Source: Bacillota bacterium | Lineage (GTDB): Bacteria > Bacillota > Clostridia > Christensenellales > CAG-138 | DNA: 36,245 nucleotides | Direction: 5' to 3' | NCBI GenBank assembly: GCA_023399275.1 | Contig: JAEWQH010000029.1 | Location: 1-36,245, forward strand | Part shown: positions 23,727-30,552 of the stretch, in pieces | Layout: each line of letters starts with the position of its first letter | Position numbering within the stretch: the stretch's first letter is position 1 | Translations under genes and position numbers: made by a program | Notes under the pieces: model-generated | Seen by the model: only the letters and a program-made list of their open reading frames with translations | Told to the model about the DNA's origin: nothing | The model's database searches: none

Positions 23727-25340
23727 CTACTCGACGTGCTCCGCTTCCGCCAGCAGGCCGAGATATACGTCTACCACGTTCGGGTCAAACTGCGTGCCTG
23801 CGCAGCGGCGCAGCTCCGCGGCCGCTTCGGCATGACTGCGCGCCGGCTGATAGCTCCGGCCGGTCACCATGACGTCGTATGCGTCCACAACGGCAAGAAT
23901 GCGGCTCGGGATAGGGATCTGCTCCCCGCGCAACCCGTTTGGATAGCCCGCCCCGTCCCATCGCTCGTGGTGCGAGAGGATATACTCCGCCACCTGCGTC
24001 AGCTCCGGCGCGGTCTGCGCGATTCGCTGTCCGATGGCAGGGTGCCGCTCGATCACGTGGCGTTCCTCCGGCGTCAGCGCGCCGGGCTTGTTGAGGATAT
24101 GATCCGGAATGCCGATCTTTCCGATGTCGTGCAGCATGGCAAGCAACAGCAGGTCGCCGATCGTCTCCGCCGAGAGCCCGAGCGCTTCGCCGATCCGGCG
24201 GCAGTCGTTGGCCAGCCGGTCGGAATGCTCCTTGGTATCCGCACTGCGTTCGTGCAGCGTGGTCAGCAGAAGGCGAATGATGCTGCTCCTGTGGCTTTGA
24301 TCGATCAGCAGCTTCTTTCGATACGTCCACTTTTCCGCCTCGCGAATGAGCTCCTCCGCCTTCCGCGGCAGCCGCTCACACGACGCGTAGCCAAGCGTCA
24401 CCGAGACGCCAGCGTCCCTGTTGAGCGCATCCAGGTCCGATTGAAGCCCGTTCAGCAACCGCTGTATACCCCAATGCTCGGCATAGGGCAGCACCATCAG
24501 CATCGAGTCGTCACTCCAGCGGGCGACGATATCGTCCTCCCTGCAGCGGTGCCGCAGCAGCTTTGCGATGCGGATCAGCAGTTCGTCGCCCGCCTCATAG
24601 CCGAAAGCATCGTTGATGGCTCCCAGCCCATTGACATCGCCAAGCACGATATAGAGCGGAAATGCCCTGCGCTCAAGGTACATCTTGATCGCCTCCATCG
24701 TAAAGAAGCGGTCGTACAGCCCCGTCAGCGAGTCGCGAAACACCGCGTCGCCCGGCTCCGAAAAATCCATGCACTGCGGCATGACCTCCAGCAGCTTATG
24801 CCCGGCGCCGGAAAGCACGGCGCTGCGCGGCGGCTCCTCGCAGTCCTTGCGAAACAGAGGCGCACTTGGTCGGCGGTTTCTCTCCGCAATGCTCCTTTCG
24901 ATCAGATCATGCGGTATGGACTGGCGGAAATATTTGCGGATGAACTGCTGCTGGAGGTCTTCATATACGCTGATCACCAGCGTGTCGCTGACGAAGAAAA
25001 ACGTCGTTTTATACAGATAGTGAAACGCGCTGATATGCGCCTGCCCCTTCTTTTCTTCGCTGGCAAAGGCTTCGTTTCCCAGGCGGATGAGGTGGTGCAC
25101 CGCCAGCTGGTTCATCGGCCCGAACACCTCCGTCACAGACCGGCCGACGGCACTTTGGCCGCCGACTTTGCCGAGCGTTTCAAACCGCTCGTTGATGGCG
25201 ACTACGCGAAAATCGCAGATCGTCCCCTGCCCGTCCAGAATCGTTTCGTAGCAGGCGCAGGGCATCGGAAATCCCCGCACCATGTTTTGCACCATAGCAA
25301 TTTGCGTCTGCACGTTCCTTTGGGCCGTGTTTGCGTCCAT
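23727..25340 (-). CDS. Degenerate GGDEF plus HD-GYP c-di-GMP phosphodiesterase
   Basis: A 537-residue signalling protein. Residues 1-150 look like a PAS-type sensor (MVRGFPMPCACYETILDG). Residues 200-335 form a GGDEF-fold domain with DSLTGLYDRFF and DVNGLGAINDAFGYEAGD, but the active site is SDDSM (276-280) instead of GGDEF, so no cyclase activity is expected. Residues 365-537 form an intact HD-GYP domain: HDIGKIGIPD from His404, HPAIG (433-437), HHERWDGAGYP with HHE at 456-458 and GYP at 465-467. This domain hydrolyses c-di-GMP to pGpG or GMP. The ATG at 25340 is set by GGGGGAGG 7 nt upstream. The GGDEF remnant probably serves as a regulatory domain. Confidence 0.9.
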   Translation of the reverse strand: MDANTAQRNVQTQIAMVQNMVRGFPMPCACYETILDGQGTICDFRVVAINERFETLGKVGGQSAVGRSVTEVFGPMNQLAVHHLIRLGNEAFASEEKKGQAHISAFHYLYKTTFFFVSDTLVISVYEDLQQQFIRKYFRQSIPHDLIERSIAERNRRPSAPLFRKDCEEPPRSAVLSGAGHKLLEVMPQCMDFSEPGDAVFRDSLTGLYDRFFTMEAIKMYLERRAFPLYIVLGDVNGLGAINDAFGYEAGDELLIRIAKLLRHRCREDDIVARWSDDSMLMVLPYAEHWGIQRLLNGLQSDLDALNRDAGVSVTLGYASCERLPRKAEELIREAEKWTYRKKLLIDQSHRSSIIRLLLTTLHERSADTKEHSDRLANDCRRIGEALGLSAETIGDLLLLAMLHDIGKIGIPDHILNKPGALTPEERHVIERHPAIGQRIAQTAPELTQVAEYILSHHERWDGAGYPNGLRGEQIPIPSRILAVVDAYDVMVTGRSYQPARSHAEAAAELRRCAGTQFDPNVVDVYLGLLAEAEHVE

Positions 25341-25648
25341 GCGAGTCCTCCCCCAACACAACAGGTCAAGCAACGCTGTTGAAAAATCCGTTTGCTCCGC
25401 ACGCCCCTTCCGCCTCGGAAGGAGCCTCGCGCCTTTGCGATCGTAATAGCGTATGTTTGCCGTCTGGCGGCGCCGGTTGTAACGAAAGGCCGGATGCATC
25501 CGGGAAATCTGCCGTATCTATGCGGCTGGCTGAGCAACCGCCCCATACGTCGAAATAATGTACTTATTTTAAGTACATCATCTGCATTTTAGTTCATTTT
25601 GTACTTAAAATCAATCCATATCTCAAAAAAAGGAATGGATGATTCATC
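25341..25648. other. Divergent intergenic region with structured leader and operator
   Basis: No gene seen. The left part (25341-25510, transcribed leftwards) is GC-rich with stable hairpins, e.g. CCTTCC/GGAAGG near 25407-25423. The right part (25540-25648) is AT-rich and carries the operator described separately. Confidence 0.5.
25559..25607. promoter_or_regulatory. Putative ribbon-helix-helix operator
   Basis: A perfect inverted repeat TGTACTTA-TTT-TAAGTACA (25559-25577) and a third half-site TGTACTTA (25600-25607), just upstream of the ribbon-helix-helix gene. This arrangement suggests autoregulation. Confidence 0.55.
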
Positions 25649-25849
25649 GTGAAAGACAAACATCTCGGCATCCGCATCGACGAGCGGCTACACTATAAAC
25701 TGCACCACGTGGCAAGGTATGACGGGCGTTCTGCAAACGGAGAGATTCTCTATCTGCTCCGACAGTACATCATGGAGTTTGAGCGCAAGCACGGCGAGAT
25801 CGAGGTTGCGCTGAACAACGAGCCGTCAAAAACGAAGTCCGGCTCATGA
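25649..25849 (+). CDS. Arc-type ribbon-helix-helix DNA-binding protein
   Basis: A 66-residue regulator. The ribbon strand is LGIRIDERLHYKL, followed by HHVARYDGRSANGEILYLLRQYIMEFERKHG as the two helices, the standard small Arc-family pattern of Firmicutes. The only in-frame start is GTG at 25649; an in-frame stop lies at 25640-25642. A five-codon frame (ATG 25635) with an adjacent AAAGGA ends in TGA overlapping this GTG, so start-stop coupling is possible. The stop overlaps the convergent VanZ-like gene by 6 nt. Confidence 0.85.
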   Translation: MKDKHLGIRIDERLHYKLHHVARYDGRSANGEILYLLRQYIMEFERKHGEIEVALNNEPSKTKSGS

Positions 25850-26803
25850 GCGCGGCCGTCGCGCATTTGCCGCCGCTGTGGCGATCGCGCGGACGGCAAA
25901 AACAGCGGCAATCCCCGTCGCAGCACCTGCAAAATCGATCAGCACGTCGGAGACCTGCGAACCGCGTTGGGTGAAGATCTGTATGGTCTCGTCGATGAGT
26001 GCGACGGCGAGCCCGGCAAGCAGGCAGTCTATGGCCGCGCGCAGCGTTTCCCTGCGCAGCAAGACCGCCAGCAGCGCCAGCCCGGCGCCCAGCGTGCCAA
26101 ACTCAGTGAAATGAGCCAACTTTCGTATGAGGTGATCCGTTACACGCTCGGGCGGAAGCACCGTCTCCAGCAGCGGGCGGAGCACTTGCAGTACGCCGAG
26201 GCTCAGCGTCTGGGATTCGGTGCGGCTTTGCAGCGAATTCCACCAGATAAAGATGATATTGGCAAGAATTACAAGCGCCAGCGCGACCACCGCGACCCTG
26301 CGCCGCCCGGTTACCAGTTGCGCATGTGTTTCCGGTTCATTCGCGCATAGGCCAGGCAAAGGCGCAGCATGCGCTCGCTTGCGCCGCAGGAGCGCATGCG
26401 CCAGCAGCATCCCCAGCACGGCGCCGGAAAGGTCGATCCATATGTCCTGCACCTGGCTGGTTCTACCGGTGTGGAGCTGAATGGTTTCGTCGATCACGGC
26501 GGCAGCCAGCGCGGCGAAAAGCAGCATCCGCGCATTGATCCGCTTGGTCCGCACGCCGCTCCATGCGAGCAAAGCGCCCAGCAGTGCGTATTCGATCGCG
26601 TGCGCCGCTTTGCGCACATCCCGGTCAAACGACTTGGCCGGTATGCGATCCTGCGGGTCCACGAGAGGCTTCAGCCAGCTTTCCACCCAGCCGCTCATCG
26701 CGTTGGACGCTTGGCTCCCCGCAAGCGAGTTCGCCCAGATGAACAGCAGCATCAGCGCGATCAAGGCGGCGGGGAGGATGATCCTTTTTCTCTTGCTCGA
26801 CAA
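25844..26803 (-). CDS. Tandem VanZ-like membrane protein
   Basis: A 319-residue membrane protein made of two VanZ domains. Each half has a first hydrophobic helix, an RKxAHxxEYxxLG-type segment (RKAAHAIEYALLGALL; RKLAHFTEFGTLGAGL) and an IDExIQ...RxSQVxDxxIDxxGAxxG segment (AVIDETIQLHTGRTSQVQDI; ALIDETIQIFTQRGSQVSDV). Ordinary VanZ proteins are about half this length. VanZ proteins are linked to low-level teicoplanin or lipoglycopeptide tolerance in some species, but most chromosomal members have no proven role. The start is TTG (26803-26801) with GAGGT upstream. Confidence 0.88.
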   Translation of the reverse strand: MSSKRKRIILPAALIALMLLFIWANSLAGSQASNAMSGWVESWLKPLVDPQDRIPAKSFDRDVRKAAHAIEYALLGALLAWSGVRTKRINARMLLFAALAAAVIDETIQLHTGRTSQVQDIWIDLSGAVLGMLLAHALLRRKRAHAAPLPGLCANEPETHAQLVTGRRRVAVVALALVILANIIFIWWNSLQSRTESQTLSLGVLQVLRPLLETVLPPERVTDHLIRKLAHFTEFGTLGAGLALLAVLLRRETLRAAIDCLLAGLAVALIDETIQIFTQRGSQVSDVLIDFAGAATGIAAVFAVRAIATAAANARRPRS

Positions 26804-26888
26804 CGGTTTACCTCAAATGCGCGTGCCAACGCGTCAATCCAGTTTTTTCCCGCGATTCAACATCGATTTTTTTATGATAGCATATTTC

Positions 26889-26905
26889 TTGTATAGTATA
26901 TACAA
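26889..26905. promoter_or_regulatory. Palindrome upstream of the tandem VanZ gene
   Basis: TTGTATA-GTA-TATACAA, a perfect 7-bp inverted repeat about 85 nt before the VanZ start, overlapping possible -10 sequences. Candidate operator. Confidence 0.35.
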
Positions 26906-26985
26906 CTTTCTTGTGAATCTTCCGCAAAAGATAGTCTGGCCGTTCATTTTCCTTTCTTCTGCGCGATCCTCAATCACCCCGCGCG

Positions 26986-27027
26986 TTCAGAATGCCGGCC
27001 GGGAGCAATCCCGGCCGGCATTCTGAA
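26986..27027. terminator. Perfect 19-bp inverted repeat after the oxidoreductase gene
   Basis: TTCAGAATGCCGGCCGGGA (26986-27004), GCAA loop, exact complement at 27009-27027. It lies 17 nt beyond the oxidoreductase stop, so is probably a terminator or 3'-end element of that minus-strand gene, though no U tract follows on either strand. Confidence 0.5.
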
Positions 27028-27043
27028 TCGCAAGCGCGCACGC

Positions 27044-28033
27044 TTACAGCGCCTCGCCCGTGCCGAAGTCGATGCCGATCTGTCTGCGCGCCTCGTCCAG
27101 AAGACGCATCACACGCAGGCTCTGCTCGTCAAACGCCGCCGTGCTCCCGCCGCCTGCAACCATCCCTGCGAATGCGTTGAGCTCGTGCACCATGTTGTTC
27201 TTCGCGGGCGTGAAGAGCTCCTCCGTTCGCCCGTCCCGGTAAAGCATGCGCAGATAGCTCGGCTGGTTGAGCGTGTCGAAAACTAGCGTTCCAAGCTCCC
27301 CCTGTACGATGCTCGGACAGACCGAACTCGTCACCTTGGAGTAGGCGATCGTCGTCTGTTGAGCGCCATAGTCAAGCAGCATCGTGCCCGCAGCCTCCGT
27401 CCCGTTGGATAGAAAGCTCGCCGCCGCAGTGAGCTTTTGCGGTTCGCCGAAGAGCGCAACGCAGACGTGCAGGCAATACACCGCCAGATCCATCAACGCA
27501 GCGTTGCCGAGCGAAGCGTCAAACACATTCAGGCGCTCGCCCGCGAGAAACCGGTCATATCGCGAGGAATACTGGCAAAACTCAAATGTCGCCCGGCGGA
27601 TGCGCCCCACTTTATGCAGGTTCTCGCGCAGCGCGGCAAGAAACGGATCGTGCACCGGCCGGATCGCCTCCAGCAGAATCAGCCCTTTTTCTCTGGCCGC
27701 CTGCATCATCCGCTCCGCCTGCGCGGCGTTGAGGGCGAGCGGTTTTTCGCAGAGCACGTGCTTTCCGTGTTCCAGCGCACGCAGTACCTGCCGGTAGTGA
27801 ACGATATTCGGGCTGGCAACGTACACCGCGTCGATTTCCCCAGACGAGAGGAACGCTTCTTCATCGTCAAAACATCCGCCGATACACCGCATTTCGGCGT
27901 AAGCGCTTGCGCGCGCCTCATCGCGCGAAAATACAGCCGCAATCTCGCAGCTTTCGCACATCCCGGCGGCTTCGCAGATCCAGTCGCTGACAAAACTCGT
28001 GCCGATTATGCCGATACGCAGGGGTTGTTTCAT
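27044..28033 (-). CDS. Gfo/Idh/MocA family oxidoreductase
   Basis: A 329-residue NAD(P)-dependent dehydrogenase of the glucose-fructose oxidoreductase/inositol dehydrogenase family. The N-terminal Rossmann fold has LRIGIIGTSFVSDW, followed by YVASPNIVHYRQ and the catalytic-lysine motif EKPLALN (EKP 96-98). The C-terminal alpha/beta domain has LMDLAVYCLHVCVALFGEP, close to the family's dihydrodiol-dehydrogenase-like DxGxYxxxxxxxxFG pattern. The ATG at 28033 is chosen because homology begins there. A nine-codon frame with a better SD overlaps this start. Sugar or inositol substrate not predictable. Confidence 0.9.
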   Translation of the reverse strand: MKQPLRIGIIGTSFVSDWICEAAGMCESCEIAAVFSRDEARASAYAEMRCIGGCFDDEEAFLSSGEIDAVYVASPNIVHYRQVLRALEHGKHVLCEKPLALNAAQAERMMQAAREKGLILLEAIRPVHDPFLAALRENLHKVGRIRRATFEFCQYSSRYDRFLAGERLNVFDASLGNAALMDLAVYCLHVCVALFGEPQKLTAAASFLSNGTEAAGTMLLDYGAQQTTIAYSKVTSSVCPSIVQGELGTLVFDTLNQPSYLRMLYRDGRTEELFTPAKNNMVHELNAFAGMVAGGGSTAAFDEQSLRVMRLLDEARRQIGIDFGTGEAL

Positions 28034-28059
28034 ATTCGTTCTTCCCGCCTTTTGTTCAA
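28030..28059 (-). CDS. Possible nine-codon leader peptide before the oxidoreductase
   Basis: TTG at 28059-28057, five nt after a strong SD (AAAGGAG, 28071-28065), reads nine codons (LNKRREERI; M at the first position if TTG initiates) to a TGA that overlaps the oxidoreductase ATG (ATGA). The oxidoreductase itself has only a weak SD (GGGAAG), so ribosomes may reach it by coupling. Too short for any homology argument. Confidence 0.3.
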   Translation of the reverse strand: MNKRREERI

Positions 28060-28073
28060 AATATCTCCTTTCC

Positions 28074-28102
28074 ATTCTATGGGCCGCCGGGCGCTGTGTC
28101 AA
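28074..28102 (-). promoter_or_regulatory. Promoter of the oxidoreductase gene
   Basis: Minus strand TTGACA (28102-28097), 17-nt spacer, TAGAAT (28079-28074). The predicted start falls almost at the SD. Confidence 0.7.
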
Positions 28103-28106
28103 CGAA

Positions 28107-28158
28107 TACTTCGGTTCGCAAGTATATTTACTTTCTTTCGTAAGTATTCTGTTTACTT
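28107..28158. promoter_or_regulatory. Array of AAGTA/TACTT half-sites
   Basis: Five half-sites in 52 nt: TACTT at 28107, AAGTA at 28120, TACTT at 28129, AAGTA at 28142, TACTT at 28154. They lie between the divergent oxidoreductase and activase genes, and the last overlaps the activase -35. Confidence 0.5.
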
Positions 28159-28180
28159 TGCACGTATTTTGCTGTAAAAT
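28152..28180 (+). promoter_or_regulatory. Promoter of the glycyl-radical activase gene
   Basis: TTTACT (28152-28157), 17-nt spacer, TAAAAT (28175-28180). Confidence 0.6.
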
Positions 28181-28203
28181 ATGTATGAAACGAGGCGTTT
28201 GTT

Positions 28204-28953
28204 ATGCAAGAAGCATTGATATTCAATCTCCAGCGGTTTTCCATCCACGACGGAGCAGGCATCCGTACGGATGTGTTTTTTCAGGGCTGCAATCTGCGCT
28301 GCGGCTGGTGCTCCAACCCCGAAAGCCAGCCGATGGAGCCGCTTCCGGGCGAAACGGCAACGCGCTACAATGTGGACGCGCTCGTTCATGAGCTCGTCAA
28401 GGACAAGCCCTTTTATGACGAGAGCGGCGGAGGCGTAACGCTGACCGGCGGCGAAGCGCTGCTGCACCCCGCGTTTGTGCTCGAGCTTACGAAGGCGCTG
28501 CACCGCGAAGGCATCCAGGTAGCCATCGAAACCGCGGCTTGCATCGAGCCGGCTACATTTGCCCGCGTGCTGGACGCCGTGGATTTTGCCTACATCGACC
28601 TCAAGCATTACGACGACGCGAAACACCGTCAAGGCACGGGCGTTGGCAACGCGCTGATCCTGCGCAACATAGCGGCGGCGCTCAAGGGCAAGACGCCGGT
28701 CGTCGTCCGCATCCCGGTCATCCCCGGCTTCAACGACAGCGCTGCGGATTTTGATGGATTCGCCGCCGCGCTACGCGCCGTCGGCGCGCAGGAGGTGCAG
28801 CTGCTTCCCTTTCATCAGCTGGGCGAAAGCAAATATCAGCGGCTCCATCTGCCATATGCGTACGATGGCCTCAAGCAACTGCGCGACGGAGATATCTCCG
28901 CCTTCGCTGCGTCGCTGGAGCACGCCGGGTTTCGGGTGCAGATCGGCGGATGA
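28204..28953 (+). CDS. Glycyl-radical enzyme activating protein (radical SAM)
   Basis: A 249-residue radical SAM enzyme that installs the glycyl radical on a partner enzyme of the pyruvate formate-lyase superfamily. The cluster motif is CNLRCGWC (Cys29, Cys33, Cys36), preceded by IHDGAGIRTDVFFQG, the activase signature. SGGGVTLTGGE (74-84) is the SAM-binding GGE region, and VVVRIPVIPGFND and LLPFHQLGESKY are also typical. Only about 20 residues separate CSNPES from YNVDALV, so the extra ferredoxin-type Fe-S insert of many glycyl-radical activases is missing, as in PflA. No glycyl-radical enzyme gene is in the window. GAGG is 8-9 nt before the ATG. Confidence 0.9.
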   Translation: MQEALIFNLQRFSIHDGAGIRTDVFFQGCNLRCGWCSNPESQPMEPLPGETATRYNVDALVHELVKDKPFYDESGGGVTLTGGEALLHPAFVLELTKALHREGIQVAIETAACIEPATFARVLDAVDFAYIDLKHYDDAKHRQGTGVGNALILRNIAAALKGKTPVVVRIPVIPGFNDSAADFDGFAAALRAVGAQEVQLLPFHQLGESKYQRLHLPYAYDGLKQLRDGDISAFAASLEHAGFRVQIGG

Positions 28954-29006
28954 GCACCGGCTGCCCGTTTGCCCGGAATACAAAGCAAGTTTCCAAAAGC
29001 GCAGCA

Positions 29007-29033
29007 AGGCCACCCGTTTTCGGGTGGCCTCGT
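29007..29033. terminator. Rho-independent terminator
   Basis: AGGCCACCCG (29007-29016), TTTT, CGGGTGGCCT (29021-29030), then CGTTT. Lies between the convergent activase and bacterioferritin genes. Confidence 0.75.
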
Positions 29034-29059
29034 TTCATAAAGTCGCCTGATGCTTCGGC

Positions 29060-29527
29060 TTATCCGAGCTGGCCGAGCAGGAAGATCGGCAGCGTCATCT
29101 GCTCGATCTGCCCCTGCAGTTCTTCGATCTCATCCATATGCTTATCCTCGTCGTTGAGAATCTGAACGAGGATGTCGCGCGTCGCATAGTCGCGCAGCTC
29201 GCCCGCAAGTGCGATCGCGTCGTTATAGCCTTTGATCGCCCCCATCTCGGCGACGCGGTCGTTTTCAACCTGCTTGGGCACGTCGGCGCCGATGTGGATC
29301 TTGTTGAGCTCCGTTACGATCGGTATGCCCTCCAGGAACAGGATCCTGCCGATCAGCTTCTCGGCATGCTTCATCTCGTCGATGGCGCGCTTTTCAAAGA
29401 TCTTGTGCAGCTTGCCGTAGCCCCAGTCCTCACACATCTCCGCATGCACGATGTATTGGTTGATCGCGGTGAGTTCATCTGCCAGCAGTGCATTCAGTGT
29501 GTCTATCAGTTGTTGATTCGATTGCAT
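29060..29527 (-). CDS. bfr: Bacterioferritin
   Basis: A 155-residue iron-storage protein forming a 24-subunit shell. The ferroxidase ligands are all present at the E. coli Bfr positions: Glu18, Glu51, His54, Glu94, Glu127 and His130 (ELTAINQY, DEMKHAE, EDKHMDE). The haem ligand Met52 is also kept, so it is a true bacterioferritin rather than a ferritin or Dps. GGAGGGAGC lies just before the ATG. Monocistronic by its surroundings; no ferredoxin (Bfd) gene is adjacent. Confidence 0.95.
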   Translation of the reverse strand: MQSNQQLIDTLNALLADELTAINQYIVHAEMCEDWGYGKLHKIFEKRAIDEMKHAEKLIGRILFLEGIPIVTELNKIHIGADVPKQVENDRVAEMGAIKGYNDAIALAGELRDYATRDILVQILNDEDKHMDEIEELQGQIEQMTLPIFLLGQLG

Positions 29528-29681
29528 AGATGCTCCCTCCTGTATTCATGGTACTCGATAGGCGGTTACCCTATCTTGCGTTCCATTTCAGTTTATACCG
29601 ATTCACAGAAAAAATCCATACGATTCGTACCGGAATGCTGCGAAAAAGCAGGCGGTTCGCCGCTCGGACTCCAAAAATCAC

Positions 29682-29714
29682 AAAAATAAAGAAGCTTACG
29701 CCGTTGTAAGCCTC
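29682..29714 (-). terminator. Terminator of the 91-residue unknown gene
   Basis: Minus strand GAGGCTTAC pairs with GTAAGCTTC (one G-U) around AACGGC, followed by a T-rich tract (TTTATTTTTG). Confidence 0.7.
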
Positions 29715-29817
29715 TTCGCAGTTCTCTATTCGGTTGTGCTGGCCCCGACCCGGGATTCGTCCTTTGGTGGATTTCTATCTCCGCCGCCGGAACGAACCGC
29801 TCTTCAGGAGTGATTGG

Positions 29818-30093
29818 TTACGCCGCGTAGATGCGCGAAGAGCCCGTGTTCTCGCCGAGGCTTTTGCCGTCTTCCATCATGAACCGGATCAGGCGGATCG
29901 TATCACGCTCGGATTCCGTTTCGACGGAGAGCTTGGTGACGCCGTTTTGCGTATCGAGCAGCAGGTTTTGCACAAAGCTGTTGCCCTTGAGTTCTTCCGG
30001 CTCACGCTCTGCAACAAGCAGCTTGACCGAGCCTTCCGCATTGTTGACGATTTCGAAGAACCGCTTGAGATTCGTCACGTTGAGTTTGATCAT
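29818..30093 (-). CDS. Small conserved-looking hypothetical protein
   Basis: A 91-residue protein I do not recognise. It starts MIKLNVTNLKRFFEIVNN and contains alternating strands and helices (VKLLVAE, LLLDTQNGVTKLSVET, TIRLIRFMMED), so probably a compact alpha/beta fold, cytosolic. It has a strong promoter (30126-30154), a good SD (AAAGGAG, about 9 nt before the ATG) and its own terminator, all supporting a real, well-expressed single gene. The fold has the size of small ligand-binding or HPr-like proteins, but nothing identifies a function. Confidence 0.8.
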   Translation of the reverse strand: MIKLNVTNLKRFFEIVNNAEGSVKLLVAEREPEELKGNSFVQNLLLDTQNGVTKLSVETESERDTIRLIRFMMEDGKSLGENTGSSRIYAA

Positions 30094-30552
30094 GTTATTG
30101 GTCTCCTTTCCTTTACTTCGCTGTCATTATACTTTCTATTTCATAAAAAATCAACTACTATTGCATTAATTATTGTGATTATTCTTTCATAACGCGTAAA
30201 ATCAGTAAACACAACGTGAATTTCATGTGAAATCACCGCTCTGTTTTCCAGATCATCGCCTATTTGTATGCAGATTGTTGATACATATTTCAGTTTAGCG
30301 CAAAGAAAATAGCTTTCTCAAAAGCACTAATAGCCGTAGACCACTGTCATACGGCGTGTTTTTCGTAATTCGATTTAGGACATTCACAGGTTTCGCCGGG
30401 CGCGGCCGCCCATGCGACGAGGTGATTCGTACGTTTGATCTGCAAATCACCGGCTTGCGAAGCTGAAATGCTTCAGCTACTGTTATTATAATGCCGGGTT
30501 TTCCAAAAAGCCAGCATAATTTTTTTACGCATGTACCGCCGTCGGCGCCTCG
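30094..30552. other. AT-rich intergenic region without a gene
   Basis: Holds the promoter of the 91-residue gene at its left. Further right are several small hairpins of unclear role: GCCGTA/TACGGC (30333-30338/30350-30355) followed by GTGTTTTT; GGTGATT/AATCACC (30421-30427/30445-30451); AGCTGAA/TTCAGCT (30461-30467/30472-30478). No open frame with an SD was found. Confidence 0.5.
30126..30154 (-). promoter_or_regulatory. Promoter of the 91-residue unknown gene
   Basis: Minus strand TTGATT (30154-30149), 17-nt spacer, TATAAT (30131-30126). Confidence 0.75.

Noticed and set aside
25407..25510. c-di-GMP-I (GEMM) riboswitch before the HD-GYP gene
   Set aside because: The minus strand has GGCAAAC (25461-25455) and CGCAAAG (25439-25433) at about the right distance, as in the GEMM core, but the 15 nt between them do not form the P2 stem with a GNRA loop, so the match is probably chance. 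A covariance-model scan would settle it.
28107..28158. CRISPR-like array
   Set aside because: The repeats are only 5-nt half-sites with irregular 9-13 nt steps, which suits protein binding and not a CRISPR array.
29738..29765. tRNA 3' end or attachment site (minus strand reads GGACGAATCCCGGG...GGGGCCA)
   Set aside because: The T-loop is not TTCRANY and no matching 5' acceptor, D-arm or anticodon arm is found upstream on that strand.
30487..30492. Plus-strand TATAAT near the GntR 3' end
   Set aside because: No -35 and no plus-strand gene downstream; likely chance in AT-rich DNA.
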